From: Marinifilum sp. D737
Lineage (GTDB): Bacteria; Bacteroidota; Bacteroidia; Bacteroidales; Marinifilaceae
DNA length: 64,000 bases
Direction: 5' to 3'
NCBI RefSeq assembly: GCF_026672275.1
Contig: NZ_JANQCD010000012.1
Location: 1-64,000 of the forward strand
Made by a program: the position numbers and the translations under genes. The notes below the pieces were generated by a model. The model searched no databases. It worked only from the letters and a program-made list of their open reading frames with translations, and had not been told where the DNA came from. This document shows, piece after piece, positions 9,273 to 20,271 of the stretch. How positions within the stretch are numbered: the stretch's first letter is position 1; every line of letters starts with the position of its first letter.

Positions 9273-10163
9273 TTAAGCTTTTAACAGTTTATAATCCTGC
9301 TTTTTATAGGTAAACCAGAATAAAACAATACATGCTGTACAAAGTATGCTGGCAAGTAAGGAACCCTCAAAACCGAAATTACCTCCGGTAAGAATTTCAT
9401 TGCCTGTAATGGTTTGAGAAATTAAAGTATCGCTTTTTGTTCCACTTACTTCGAAACCAAAAATTGGTCCTTGGAAAAAGTTCCAGCTAAAATGCAAGGC
9501 AAGTGGAAACCATAAGTTTTTGGTGAAAATGTACCCAATTCCCAAGAGAATTCCGGCAAGAAAGATATTTGTCACTCCTAAAAACGATACGTTAGGATTC
9601 AATAAGTGCAATGCCGTAAAAATTAATGATGATAGAACCAGGGCCAGATATCTGTTCATCGAATCCATAAAGTTTTGAAGAATATAGCCACGAACAATGA
9701 TTTCTTCGTTTAGAGAAACAAGACAGTAAATAAGAACACTTTGAAATAAATTGAAGAGATTAAAATTAATATTTGTGATACTTAGATTACCATTTATCCA
9801 TAATACTCCAAATCCTATTCCTATTAACAATGAACCTGCTAGGAGACCGTAAATTATGTCTTTTGCTCTATTCTGTATTGAAAATCCCAGATCAACAATT
9901 TTTTTTCGATCAATGAACTTTGTGAATATCCAAACAATAAGCAATGTGCCAATAAAACCAAAAAGTTGAGTGAATAATTTTTTACATTGGGAAAGAACTG
10001 ATTCATCCGCAATGGATTTATTTATAAGTGACTCAATAATTAAGTTGCTTATAACTTTTCCTAATATTAGGAATGTAATTGTAAATATTATGAATGGAAT
10101 TATTATTAGAATTGCACGTAGCCACCCTTGTTTGATCGCTGGTTTTGAATTGATTTGGTTCAT
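9273..10163 (-). CDS. CPBP family intramembrane metalloprotease
   Basis: 296 aa with about eight hydrophobic segments. The CPBP (Abi/CAAX-protease-like) motifs are clear: NEEIIVRG at ~152-159 (Glu153, Glu154, Arg158), FTALHL with His186, and a later HFSWNF with a third histidine. Family members are Rce1-like glutamate-type proteases embedded in the membrane; bacterial roles include processing of peptides and self-immunity to bacteriocins, and most are uncharacterised. First gene of the unit that continues with the beta-lactamase. A TTGATAA/TTATCAA inverted repeat lies ~160 bp upstream. Confidence 0.87.
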   Translation of the reverse strand: MNQINSKPAIKQGWLRAILIIIPFIIFTITFLILGKVISNLIIESLINKSIADESVLSQCKKLFTQLFGFIGTLLIVWIFTKFIDRKKIVDLGFSIQNRAKDIIYGLLAGSLLIGIGFGVLWINGNLSITNINFNLFNLFQSVLIYCLVSLNEEIIVRGYILQNFMDSMNRYLALVLSSLIFTALHLLNPNVSFLGVTNIFLAGILLGIGYIFTKNLWFPLALHFSWNFFQGPIFGFEVSGTKSDTLISQTITGNEILTGGNFGFEGSLLASILCTACIVLFWFTYKKQDYKLLKA

Positions 10164-10505
10164 TTTGTATGTGATTTAATTAAGCTGTTTAAAATTAACA
10201 GAATAATTCTAAACATATCAGTTTATACTTAAGAAATACATTTGGATCTGAAACAATAATCAGGTAAAATTTGAAATGCGATAATTCCTAAATGTCATTC
10301 GTTTTCTTATACCTTTATTATTTGATAAGGATATTATCAATGTTTGTAATGAGAATCATCAACAGAAATGAAAGTTTTTAGTATCCCGATAGTTATCAGG
10401 AGTGTGAATGGGGAATTAGATCTACCTGTATTGTGCTTAACTACATTGGTCTTTGAATTTCACAATTTTTTACTTTTTTCAATATTTAAACTTTTTAAGG
10501 CTTTC
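10164..10505. other. Intergenic region upstream of the CPBP operon
   Basis: About 340 bp without a credible gene. It contains an inverted repeat at 10322-10340 (listed separately) and, at ~10383-10400, a degenerate CCCGATAG/TTATCAGG hairpin. The reading frame starting at 10368 runs into gdhA antisense and has no family features. Confidence 0.6.
10322..10340. repeat. 19-bp inverted repeat, candidate operator
   Basis: TTGATAA and TTATCAA are perfect 7-base arms around GGATA, about 160 bp upstream of the CPBP start. The half-sites resemble FNR-type TTGAT/ATCAA, but the spacing is 9 rather than 4 bases, so an FNR/CRP site is not supported as such. Confidence 0.4.
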
Positions 10506-10540
10506 AAAAAAAAAGCCTGCTTCGTATATGAAGCAAGCTT
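10506..10540 (-). terminator. Terminator of gdhA
   Basis: AAGCcTGCTTC and GAAGCAaGCTT form a hairpin with one mismatch, followed on the minus strand by a run of T. It begins 24 bases after the gdhA stop. Confidence 0.88.
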
Positions 10541-10563
10541 AATTTTTAATGTTACAAATCGAA

Positions 10564-12576
<2,013 letters not shown>

Positions 12577-15500
12577 ATGAACTCAGAATCCGATAAAAAT
12601 CAAGGAATTAACAGAATTATTGCGGAGAATATTGAAAGACTAAAAGAATTAGCCGCAATAAATCAAACTACAGGAATAATAAAGGAAGGAAAATCTATTG
12701 AAGATACCCTGCAACAGATCTGCTTTATTCTACCTAAAGCATGGCAATATCCCGAATTTACAGTAGCACGAATCATTTTCGATGGACAAGAGTATTTGAG
12801 TTCTGGTTTTCGATTATCGCAATGGACCATGACTCAGGAGTTCATGACCATAGACAACAAAAGTGGAAGAATTGAGATTTGCTATGTGAAAAAGTTTCCA
12901 AGTTTGGATGAAGGGCCTTTCTTAAAGGAGGAAAGGCATCTTGTTGAGAACCTTGCGAGCATTATTGTTGGGTACATAAATAGTGAAACAGGAAAGCAGC
13001 TTTTATCACAGGCAAAATATAAGAGTGAAGCGAAAAAGGAAATTATTGGGCCATACGTACCTGTTACCAACAGGAAACTGCTTCAAAATTTTCTAAACAA
13101 GAATAATGCTGATCGGGATATTTATCACGATTTAATGCCATTTAAGGTGAAGGAGATTTTGCTGGTGGCCAATTTGTATGATGCTTATTGTATTGAGAGA
13201 GAAGGGCGTTTTGCTGAGCAGATTTCAGGTGAATATCAACAGTTGAATTTGACATCAATGCCTCGTGTAACCGGAGTTTCAACCCTGGAGGAAACCATGG
13301 AGCAATTGCACAGCAAGCATTTCGATATGATTATTCTGATGGTTGGGGTGGATAAGAAAACTCCAATAGAATACAGTGAAAAGATTAAAAGTGAATTTCC
13401 ATACATCTCAATTTTCCTCCTGCTGAACAACGATGCGGATATTGCCCTTTTTGAAGAGCAAAGAACCGAACTTAAAACGGTAGATAAAATTTTCGTTTGG
13501 AACGGAGAATCGCAGGTGTTTTTTGCAATGATCAAATCATTGGAAGATAAAGTAAATGTAGAAAATGATACCAAAATTGGGCTTTCGCGTGTAATTCTTC
13601 TGGTGGAAGATTCCGCCAAATACTATTCACGTTATATGCCAATGCTATACCAGAGTGTATTGGCGCAAACCCAAAGAATTATTGATGATGTAAGTACTGA
13701 TGCTCAATACAAGATTCTTCGATTGAGAGCTCGTCCGAAAATCTTGCTGGCTTCGAATTACGAAGAGGCCATGAATATTTATTACAAGTTTAAAGATTTT
13801 TTGTTGTGCTTAATTTCTGATGTAAAGTTTCCAAAAGAAGGAGTATTCGAAGAAGATGCCGGAATACAATTGGTTAAAGAAATTAAGGATGAATATCCAA
13901 ATTTACCTGTAATCCTACAATCTTCGGATGTTACCAATGCAGCTCATGCATTTAATTTAAAGTGCAGTTTTATCAACAAAAATTCCGAAACATTGCGTCA
14001 TGATATTCGCTTGTTTATCCGACAGTTTTTGGGTTTTGGCGATTTTGTATACAAAGATGCTGATGGTAATGAAATTGCTACGGCAAAATCTTTAAGGGAA
14101 TTTGAAGAGTACTTGTATCATATTCCTGCAGAGTCTTTGGTTTATCATGCCAATAAAAATCATTTCTCACTTTGGTTGATGGCGCGAGGTGAGATACGTG
14201 TTGCAAAAATGATTGCTCCCTACAATATAGGTGATTTTAAATCGGCCGAAGATGTGCGCGACTACCTGATTAATGTGATTCAGAATTATAGGAATGAGAA
14301 GAACAAGGGTAAAGTGGTTGAGTTCAATTCCGATCAAGTGCTTAATGCCAATAATATCGTGACCCTTTCAACAGGTTCATTGGGAGGAAAGGGAAGAGGA
14401 TTGGCTTTTATTAATTCAATGCTTTTTAATCTTGACTTGAGTCGATACATAAAGGATATCAATATAAAAGCTCCAATGACTGCAGTAATTGGTGTTGACG
14501 AATATGAATCGTTTATCGATAGAAATAATTTATTGGATAGAACCAAAGATTTGCCTGATTATAAGGAGGTACAGCGTTTGTTCCTGGCTTCTGATCTTAC
14601 CTTAAGGTTGGTGCAGAAAATCAGGATCATGTTGATGAATTTTGATCAACCATTGGCCATTCGTTCTTCTGGCTTATTTGAAGATTCTTTATTGCAGCCT
14701 GTGGCCGGAGTTTTTCAAACCTATTTGGTTCCTAACAATCATCCGGATTTGAATGAAAGGGTAAAACAAGTTACCGATGCCATAAAACTGGTTTATGCTT
14801 CTATTTTTTCTGAGGAATCACGTGCTAACGTTCAGGCTTTAAATTACAAACTTGAAGAGGAGAAGATGGCTGTTGTTATTCAGGAAGTAGTAGGTAATCG
14901 TTATGAAGATACTTTTTATCCACATATTTCAGGCGTAGCACAATCCTACAATTATTATCCTTACGGACACATGAAACCTGAAGAAGGCTATGCTGTAATT
15001 GCTGTAGGTTTGGGAAAATATGTAGTGGATGGAGAAAAGGCCTGCAGGTTTTCTCCGGTTTTTCCAACTATCGAGAACAATTCGCCTAAAGATCAGTTCA
15101 AAAATTCGCAGGTTGAATTTTATGCAGTTGACCTGAAGAAGAAAGATGTGGACTTACTGGAGGGAGAAACAGCAGGTTTAATTCGACTGGAAATTGATGA
15201 TGCAGAAGAACACGGTAATCTTACCCATTGTGCATCGGTTTACAATTCGGTTAATGATACCATTAGTCCAGGACTAGATGCTTATGGACCGCGAATTGTA
15301 AATTTTGCCAATATTCTGAAGTACGACTACATTCCATTGGCAAAGACAATAGAATTGGTTTTGGATATCGTGAAAGAGGCAATGGGGTCGCCAATAGAAA
15401 TTGAATTTGCAGTTGATTTGACCAAAGATAAAAAAGGAAAGGCATCTTTTTATTTACTGCAAATAAAACCTTTAATCGGAAATGTTGATGATTATAATGT

Positions 15501-16035
15501 TGATTTGGAAGAGATTGATCGAAACAGGTTGATGTTACTTTCTGAAATGAGTATGGGAAATGGTCTGATTGATACGGTATGCGATGTAATTTATGTGGCT
15601 CCTGAATTATTTAAAAAGGAAATGACCCCTGAAATTGCATCAATTATTTCTTCGGTGAATGAGAAAATGCGATTGCAAAATAAGAACTATGTGCTGGTTG
15701 GTCCGGGAAGATGGGGAACAAGAGACAAATGGATTGGAATACCTGTGAAATGGAACGATATATCAAATGCAAAACTGATTGTAGAAACCAGCTTTGCAGA
15801 TTACCCTTTGGAGGCTTCATCAGGTTCACACTTTTTCCATAATGTAACATCAATGAATATTGGCTATTGTTCTGTTCATCATCATTCAGAAACTTCATTT
15901 GTGGATTATGAACTGCTCGGAAAACAGGATTTGATAGCTGAATATGGTGCGGTTAAGCATGTACGTTTTGCCAAGCCATTAAGTATTAAAATGGATGGTA
16001 AAAAGAGATTGGCAGTTGCCAGTTGGCAGAAATAG
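12577..16035 (+). CDS. Receiver-domain plus PEP/pyruvate-binding (PPDK N-terminal) protein
   Basis: 1152 aa from ATG 12577; the frame extends 14 codons further up to a TTG with no better support. Order seen: ~1-150 a GAF-like region; ~190-320 a degenerate receiver fold lacking the acceptor Asp; ~335-480 a canonical receiver (Glu344-Asp345 acidic pair, acceptor Asp415 in LISDVKFP, Lys468 in FINKNS); from ~598 an ATP-grasp domain of the PPDK/PEP-synthase N-terminal type (SLGGKGRGLAF, then AIRSSGLFEDS at ~694). I find no swivelling phospho-histidine domain and no PEP-binding TIM barrel, so this is not a complete PEP synthase. The C-terminus has an unusual GPGRWGTRDKWIGIPV block and a His cluster. 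Cytoplasmic. The ATP-grasp part probably phosphorylates something unknown, under phospho-signal control. Confidence 0.82.
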   Translation: MNSESDKNQGINRIIAENIERLKELAAINQTTGIIKEGKSIEDTLQQICFILPKAWQYPEFTVARIIFDGQEYLSSGFRLSQWTMTQEFMTIDNKSGRIEICYVKKFPSLDEGPFLKEERHLVENLASIIVGYINSETGKQLLSQAKYKSEAKKEIIGPYVPVTNRKLLQNFLNKNNADRDIYHDLMPFKVKEILLVANLYDAYCIEREGRFAEQISGEYQQLNLTSMPRVTGVSTLEETMEQLHSKHFDMIILMVGVDKKTPIEYSEKIKSEFPYISIFLLLNNDADIALFEEQRTELKTVDKIFVWNGESQVFFAMIKSLEDKVNVENDTKIGLSRVILLVEDSAKYYSRYMPMLYQSVLAQTQRIIDDVSTDAQYKILRLRARPKILLASNYEEAMNIYYKFKDFLLCLISDVKFPKEGVFEEDAGIQLVKEIKDEYPNLPVILQSSDVTNAAHAFNLKCSFINKNSETLRHDIRLFIRQFLGFGDFVYKDADGNEIATAKSLREFEEYLYHIPAESLVYHANKNHFSLWLMARGEIRVAKMIAPYNIGDFKSAEDVRDYLINVIQNYRNEKNKGKVVEFNSDQVLNANNIVTLSTGSLGGKGRGLAFINSMLFNLDLSRYIKDINIKAPMTAVIGVDEYESFIDRNNLLDRTKDLPDYKEVQRLFLASDLTLRLVQKIRIMLMNFDQPLAIRSSGLFEDSLLQPVAGVFQTYLVPNNHPDLNERVKQVTDAIKLVYASIFSEESRANVQALNYKLEEEKMAVVIQEVVGNRYEDTFYPHISGVAQSYNYYPYGHMKPEEGYAVIAVGLGKYVVDGEKACRFSPVFPTIENNSPKDQFKNSQVEFYAVDLKKKDVDLLEGETAGLIRLEIDDAEEHGNLTHCASVYNSVNDTISPGLDAYGPRIVNFANILKYDYIPLAKTIELVLDIVKEAMGSPIEIEFAVDLTKDKKGKASFYLLQIKPLIGNVDDYNVDLEEIDRNRLMLLSEMSMGNGLIDTVCDVIYVAPELFKKEMTPEIASIISSVNEKMRLQNKNYVLVGPGRWGTRDKWIGIPVKWNDISNAKLIVETSFADYPLEASSGSHFFHNVTSMNIGYCSVHHHSETSFVDYELLGKQDLIAEYGAVKHVRFAKPLSIKMDGKKRLAVASWQK

Positions 16036-16036
16036 T

Positions 16037-17278
16037 TTAATCGAATTTAATGGCTTTAGCCGGACTAATTTTTGTAATTAAATAGGATGGAATTAGCAAC
16101 ATGGCAACTGTAGCAATTAAACTTCCAACATTTAATAAAAGTAAATGACTAAGTTTTAGATTAACCGGTACGGTGTCAACGTAATAGTTGGTAGGATCTA
16201 ACGGGATGATCTCAAAATAATATTGCAAAAGACACAAGCCTATACCAATAACATTACCCCATAACATTCCTTTGCCAATGATCATGCTCGATTGGTAAAG
16301 GAATACTTTTCGTATTGACCAGTTTTGTGTTCCCAGTGCTTTTAAAATCCCAATCATATTGGTTTTTTCCAGAATGATGATCAGTAATCCAGAAACCATA
16401 TTGATACCTGCTACCAGAATCATTAGCGAAAGGATAATCCAAACATTAAGATCCAGCATATCGAGCCAACTGAAAATTTGAGGATATTTTCTAAGAATAT
16501 TTCGAACTTTTACACTGCCTCCCTCTTGGGTGAAAGAACTTGCGGTACTTTGTTTTACCAGGTAAGTAAGATCTGATATTTTATCAAAATCATCGATGAA
16601 AATTTCATACCCACTAACTTGATTTTGTTCCCAGTCGTTTAGTTTTTGGATATGACGCATATCGCAAACCAAGAACAGTTTGTCGAACTCTTCCATTCCA
16701 GTATTGTAGATACCTGAAATAACAAAGCGTCTTTCGCGAGGAGGTTGTTGGATAAAGTAAACTGATATTTTATCGCCAATTTTAACTTGCAGTAGCTTCG
16801 ATAATTTTTCTGAGATTAGAATTTGATTACTGTTCTTTTCTTCTAGTTTGAATATTTCACCTTCAACCAAGTTTTTACTAAAAAAACTCCAGTCGTAATC
16901 TTTTCCAATGCCATTTAATACAATACCTTGAATCTCTGATTTTGTTTTTAGAATACCTGGTTTTGTTGCAAAAGCTTGTATGTGTCGAATCCCATGAATC
17001 TGCTTTATCAGATTCGTATCGATAATGCTTTTATCAATGGGTTGGGTTTCAAAAGAAGAATTATTATCGTAGTTGGTAATCTGAATATGTGAACCAAAAC
17101 CAGTTACTTTGTTGGTAATTTCAGATTTAAAGCCAGTTACAATGGCTACAGCTAAAATCATAACACTAATGCCAAGCGCAATGCTAAGTTTGGCAATTTT
17201 AATAATCGGGCGCGACATTTTCTTTTCGCCTTTTTTACCCGTAGTAATTTTTTTAGCTATAAATAATTCCAGATTCAA
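16037..17278 (-). CDS. ABC transporter permease, LolC/LolE-like (FtsX family)
   Basis: 413 aa with the LolC/E layout: one N-terminal membrane segment (~27-50), a large periplasmic MacB-PCD-type domain (~55-260) and three C-terminal membrane helices (~275-405). The start codon is TTG at 17278; this gives MNLELFIAKKI, the usual opening of the Bacteroidota family, whereas the first ATG is 20 codons in. Family role: with the LolD ATPase it extracts lipoproteins from the inner membrane for delivery to the outer membrane. A LolD-like ATPase occurs 40 kb away at 57.4 kb rather than next door. It converges with the preceding gene with a one-base gap. Confidence 0.82.
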   Translation of the reverse strand: MNLELFIAKKITTGKKGEKKMSRPIIKIAKLSIALGISVMILAVAIVTGFKSEITNKVTGFGSHIQITNYDNNSSFETQPIDKSIIDTNLIKQIHGIRHIQAFATKPGILKTKSEIQGIVLNGIGKDYDWSFFSKNLVEGEIFKLEEKNSNQILISEKLSKLLQVKIGDKISVYFIQQPPRERRFVISGIYNTGMEEFDKLFLVCDMRHIQKLNDWEQNQVSGYEIFIDDFDKISDLTYLVKQSTASSFTQEGGSVKVRNILRKYPQIFSWLDMLDLNVWIILSLMILVAGINMVSGLLIIILEKTNMIGILKALGTQNWSIRKVFLYQSSMIIGKGMLWGNVIGIGLCLLQYYFEIIPLDPTNYYVDTVPVNLKLSHLLLLNVGSLIATVAMLLIPSYLITKISPAKAIKFD

Positions 17279-17463
17279 ATTGATATTCTTTTTGTTAAGA
17301 TTAACACAAAAGTAGTAATTTCATATGATTAAAATTTATTTTTATTTGCAATTGATTTCGAATGTTTTTGGGTGTTTGGTGAATTTTATATTTTACAACT
17401 CGAATTGAAAATATCGAAATACATAATTGTTACATCTTGTTTAAAATTGAAAAGAATCATATC

Positions 17464-18648
17464 ATGAGAGCTTATTTATATACAATTTTGATGTGCTTGT
17501 TTATTGTGAGTACATCCTGTGCACAACAGAATGAATTAAAAATATTACCGGGTGCTGAGAATACTCAGGATTATCTGCCATTGCTTCAAGGCAAATCGGT
17601 TGGGTTTGTGGGCAATCAATCCTCTTTGGTTGGGAATCAGCATTTAGTTGATTTTCTGTTTGCAAAAAACATTAAAATTCAAAGAATATTTAGTCCTGAA
17701 CATGGATTTCGAGGTGTTGCCGATGCTGGAGAGAAAATTAAAAACAGCAAAGATGTAAAAACTGGCATTTCCATAGTTTCTCTGTATGGCAAACATTTTA
17801 AACCAAGCAAAGAAGAAGTACAAGGCATTGATGTAATGGTGTTTGATATTCAGGATGTGGGGGTTCGGTTTTACACCTACATTTCAACATTGCATTACGT
17901 GATGGAAATATGTGCCGAGCAAAATATACCACTTATCGTTTTAGATCGACCAAACCCTAATGCTCATTACGTGGATGGACCACTTTTAGAAAAAAAATAC
18001 GCTTCATTCGTTGGGATGCATCCGGTACCTGTTGTTTATGGATTAACTATTGGAGAGTATGCAAAAATGATTAATGGTGAAGCTTGGTTAAAGGGAAGTG
18101 TAAAGTGTGATCTTACAGTGATCCATTGTAGAAATTGGAATCGAAATCAAATTTACGATTTACCAGTTAAACCATCACCCAATTTGCCCAATGCCCTTTC
18201 GGTTGCCTTGTATCCATCTTTGTGTTTTTTCGAAGGTACCACGGTAAGTGCAGGACGAGGAACTGATTATCCATTCCAATGTTTTGGACATCCGAATATG
18301 AAAAATGACGGTTATTCTTATACGCCTCGAAGTATTCCTGGGGCAAGTAAATATCCCAAATTTAAAGGCAAAGTATGTTATGGATATGATCTGAGTAGGT
18401 ACAATTTGGTAGATTTTAGAAACAGAAAAGCGCTTGATTTGTCTTTTCTAATCAAGGCTTACCAACAACTTCAGGCTAATAAAAAATTCTTTAATACTTT
18501 CTTTAGAAACCTGGCGGGAACCAATCAGTTGAAACTGCAAATAGAAAAGGGAATGAGTGAGGAAGAAATTAGAGAAAGCTGGCAAGAAGATCTGAAAGCT
18601 TATAAAAATATCCGTAAAAAATATCTGATTTATCCTGATTGGGAGTAA
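17464..18648 (+). CDS. DUF1343 (NamZ-like exo-beta-N-acetylmuramidase) lipoprotein
   Basis: 394 aa from ATG 17464, which gives a clean lipoprotein signal (VSTSC, Cys19); the ORF can open nine codons earlier. The body is DUF1343: FVGNQSSLVG, then FSPEHGFRG near the N-terminus, VMVFDIQDVGVRFYTYIST, LDRPNPN, and the GRGTDYPFQ block. The family has been characterised through NamZ, which removes terminal MurNAc from peptidoglycan fragments, a step in wall recycling; Glu and His of the PEHGFRG segment are the likely key residues. Predicted at the periplasmic face of a membrane. Monocistronic. Confidence 0.87.
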   Translation: MRAYLYTILMCLFIVSTSCAQQNELKILPGAENTQDYLPLLQGKSVGFVGNQSSLVGNQHLVDFLFAKNIKIQRIFSPEHGFRGVADAGEKIKNSKDVKTGISIVSLYGKHFKPSKEEVQGIDVMVFDIQDVGVRFYTYISTLHYVMEICAEQNIPLIVLDRPNPNAHYVDGPLLEKKYASFVGMHPVPVVYGLTIGEYAKMINGEAWLKGSVKCDLTVIHCRNWNRNQIYDLPVKPSPNLPNALSVALYPSLCFFEGTTVSAGRGTDYPFQCFGHPNMKNDGYSYTPRSIPGASKYPKFKGKVCYGYDLSRYNLVDFRNRKALDLSFLIKAYQQLQANKKFFNTFFRNLAGTNQLKLQIEKGMSEEEIRESWQEDLKAYKNIRKKYLIYPDWE

Positions 18649-18964
18649 AATCAGAAACAGAATCGCCGGTGACAAATGGAAAGTAGTATCGACTTAATTG
18701 ATAAACCCGACGACCTGTTTCTAAGGGATTTTTTATTTAAAATTTATGAGGCTTGAGATAGTATGATTATTATAGCAAGTATAAAAAATACAGCTCTTAT
18801 GTATCTAAAATTACTACTAAATGAGTGTTAATATTAAAGGAGAAATTGGGAGGAGATAATGTTAAATTAATGGAAGGTTAATGCTAAAAATCAGTCTTGA
18901 TAATTTAGAACTTATCAAAATAATCGGTAAATTTAAAGGAGTAACAACCTTAAACTAGAAAGAA
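18649..18964. other. Intergenic region, nothing recognised
   Basis: About 315 bp, AT-rich, between two plus-strand genes. I see no hairpin with a T-run, no RNA gene and no reading frame worth calling. It presumably holds the promoter of the thioredoxin-fold gene. Confidence 0.5.
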
Positions 18965-19546
18965 ATGGCATTTACCCTACAAATTGGAGATAAAGCTCCC
19001 GCATTTAATTTGATTGCAACTGATGGTATTCGATATAAGTTAAACGATTTTAAGTCATCGAAATTGCTGGTGGTTTTCTTTACTTGTAATCATTGTCCTT
19101 ATGTTGTTGGATCGGATGAGGATACCAGAGCCATTGCAGACAAGTATATACCGCATGGAGTTGAATTTGTTGGAATTAATTCCAATTCTCCCAATACATA
19201 CGAAGAAGATGATTATGACCACATGCTTACCCGTATGGAAGAGAATGATTTTCCATGGGTGTACTTGCATGATGAAACTCAAGAGGTAGCCGTTAGTTAT
19301 GGTGCTTTAAGAACACCACATTTTTATTTGTTTAATGAGAAGAGAGAGTTGATCTATACGGGAAGAGCTGTTGACAATCCAAAAGATACCTCTAAAGTTA
19401 CTGTTCGTGATTTGGAAAGAGCAATTATTGAGTATTTGGATGGAAAGACAATTTCAACTCCAGTGACCAATCCAATTGGTTGCAATGTAAAATGGGATGG
19501 GAAAGATAAACACTGGATGCCTGCAGATGCATGTGATTTGGTGTGA
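18965..19546 (+). CDS. Thioredoxin-fold protein (AhpC/TSA-like, CNHC motif)
   Basis: 193 aa without signal peptide, so cytoplasmic. The start resembles peroxiredoxins ([15 protein letters not shown]) and the active-site motif is [10 protein letters not shown] with Cys41 and Cys44, as in thioredoxin-like proteins of the redoxin family. Then come VEFVGINSN, the cis-Pro region RTPHFYLF, and a C-terminal domain with two more cysteines ([13 protein letters not shown]). This family is widespread and uncharacterised; thiol-disulfide exchange or peroxide reduction is likely. Single gene with a terminator shared with the rib operon. Confidence 0.8.
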   Translation: MAFTLQIGDKAPAFNLIATDGIRYKLNDFKSSKLLVVFFTCNHCPYVVGSDEDTRAIADKYIPHGVEFVGINSNSPNTYEEDDYDHMLTRMEENDFPWVYLHDETQEVAVSYGALRTPHFYLFNEKRELIYTGRAVDNPKDTSKVTVRDLERAIIEYLDGKTISTPVTNPIGCNVKWDGKDKHWMPADACDLV

Positions 19547-19565
19547 AGAAAATACGCTTTATACA

Positions 19566-19603
19566 AAAGAGGCTATCTTTTAAAGATAGCCTCTTTGCTT
19601 TTA
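19566..19603. terminator. Bidirectional terminator
   Basis: Perfect 15-base arms (AAAGAGGCTATCTTT / AAAGATAGCCTCTTT) around a minimal loop, between the thioredoxin-fold gene (plus) and ribH (minus). T-rich tails are present on both strands. Confidence 0.85.
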
Positions 19604-19680
19604 TACTTTTTGGTATGAAGTATTTTTTATCTGTAATGTAGAATTATACCAAGATATAATCTTTTAGTATAAATGGTATA

Positions 19681-20142
19681 TTACAATTGCTTTAATAAGT
19701 TAGCCATTTCAATACCAGAAACTGCAGCTTCGTAACCTTTGTTACCTGCTTTTGTACCCGCACGTTCAATAGCTTGTTCAATTGTATCAACAGTTAAAAC
19801 ACCGAAAATTACAGGAACTTCTGAATCTAATGATACATGTGCTACACCTTTAGTTACTTCGTTTGAAACATAGTCGAAGTGAGGAGTGGAACCTTTAATT
19901 ACTGCTCCTAAACAGATTACAGCATCATACTTTCCACTTTTTACCATGCGCTTTGCAACCAATGGAATTTCGAATGCACCTGGAACCCAAGCAACATCAA
20001 CATCATCCTCTGATGCACCATGACGCTTGATTGCATCCAATGCACCACCTAACAATTTGCTTCCAATAAACTCGTTAAAACGACCTGTTACGATACCAAA
20101 CTTAAGACCTTCAGCAACTAATTTACCTTCAATTGTATTCAT
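19681..20142 (-). CDS. ribH: 6,7-dimethyl-8-ribityllumazine synthase
   Basis: 153 aa, the usual length. Motifs: [11 protein letters not shown], then [10 protein letters not shown], the [16 protein letters not shown] block with the catalytic His, and [11 protein letters not shown]. It condenses 3,4-dihydroxy-2-butanone-4-phosphate with 5-amino-6-ribitylamino-uracil to the lumazine that is the riboflavin precursor; it assembles into a cytoplasmic oligomeric shell. Last gene of the rib operon, 129 bp after ribBA, a gap that carries a short AGTACTT-type repeat. Confidence 0.97.
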   Translation of the reverse strand: MNTIEGKLVAEGLKFGIVTGRFNEFIGSKLLGGALDAIKRHGASEDDVDVAWVPGAFEIPLVAKRMVKSGKYDAVICLGAVIKGSTPHFDYVSNEVTKGVAHVSLDSEVPVIFGVLTVDTIEQAIERAGTKAGNKGYEAAVSGIEMANLLKQL

Positions 20143-20210
20143 ATTTCTAATTTTTAAATATTCTTTTTATTGCGAGCTGTGAACGCTTCTTTAATTCGTG
20201 TAAATGTGGA

Positions 20211-20243
20211 AAAAGTGCCTAAAGTACTTAGAGTGCCTTGTCA
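20211..20243. repeat. AGTGCCTAAAGTACTT-type short repeat
   Basis: AGTGCCTAAAGTACTTAG and an immediate AGTGCCT lie between ribBA and ribH. The same words (AAGTACTT, TTTAGGCACTT in reverse) occur at 46145-46262, suggesting a dispersed small repeat family. There is no coding content. Confidence 0.5.
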
Positions 20244-20271
20244 TTTACTCACTTCACATTCACTAATTTAC

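Noticed and set aside
10322-10340. FNR/CRP site reading of the TTGATAA repeat
   Set aside because: The half-site spacing is nine bases, not four, so only a generic operator can be proposed.
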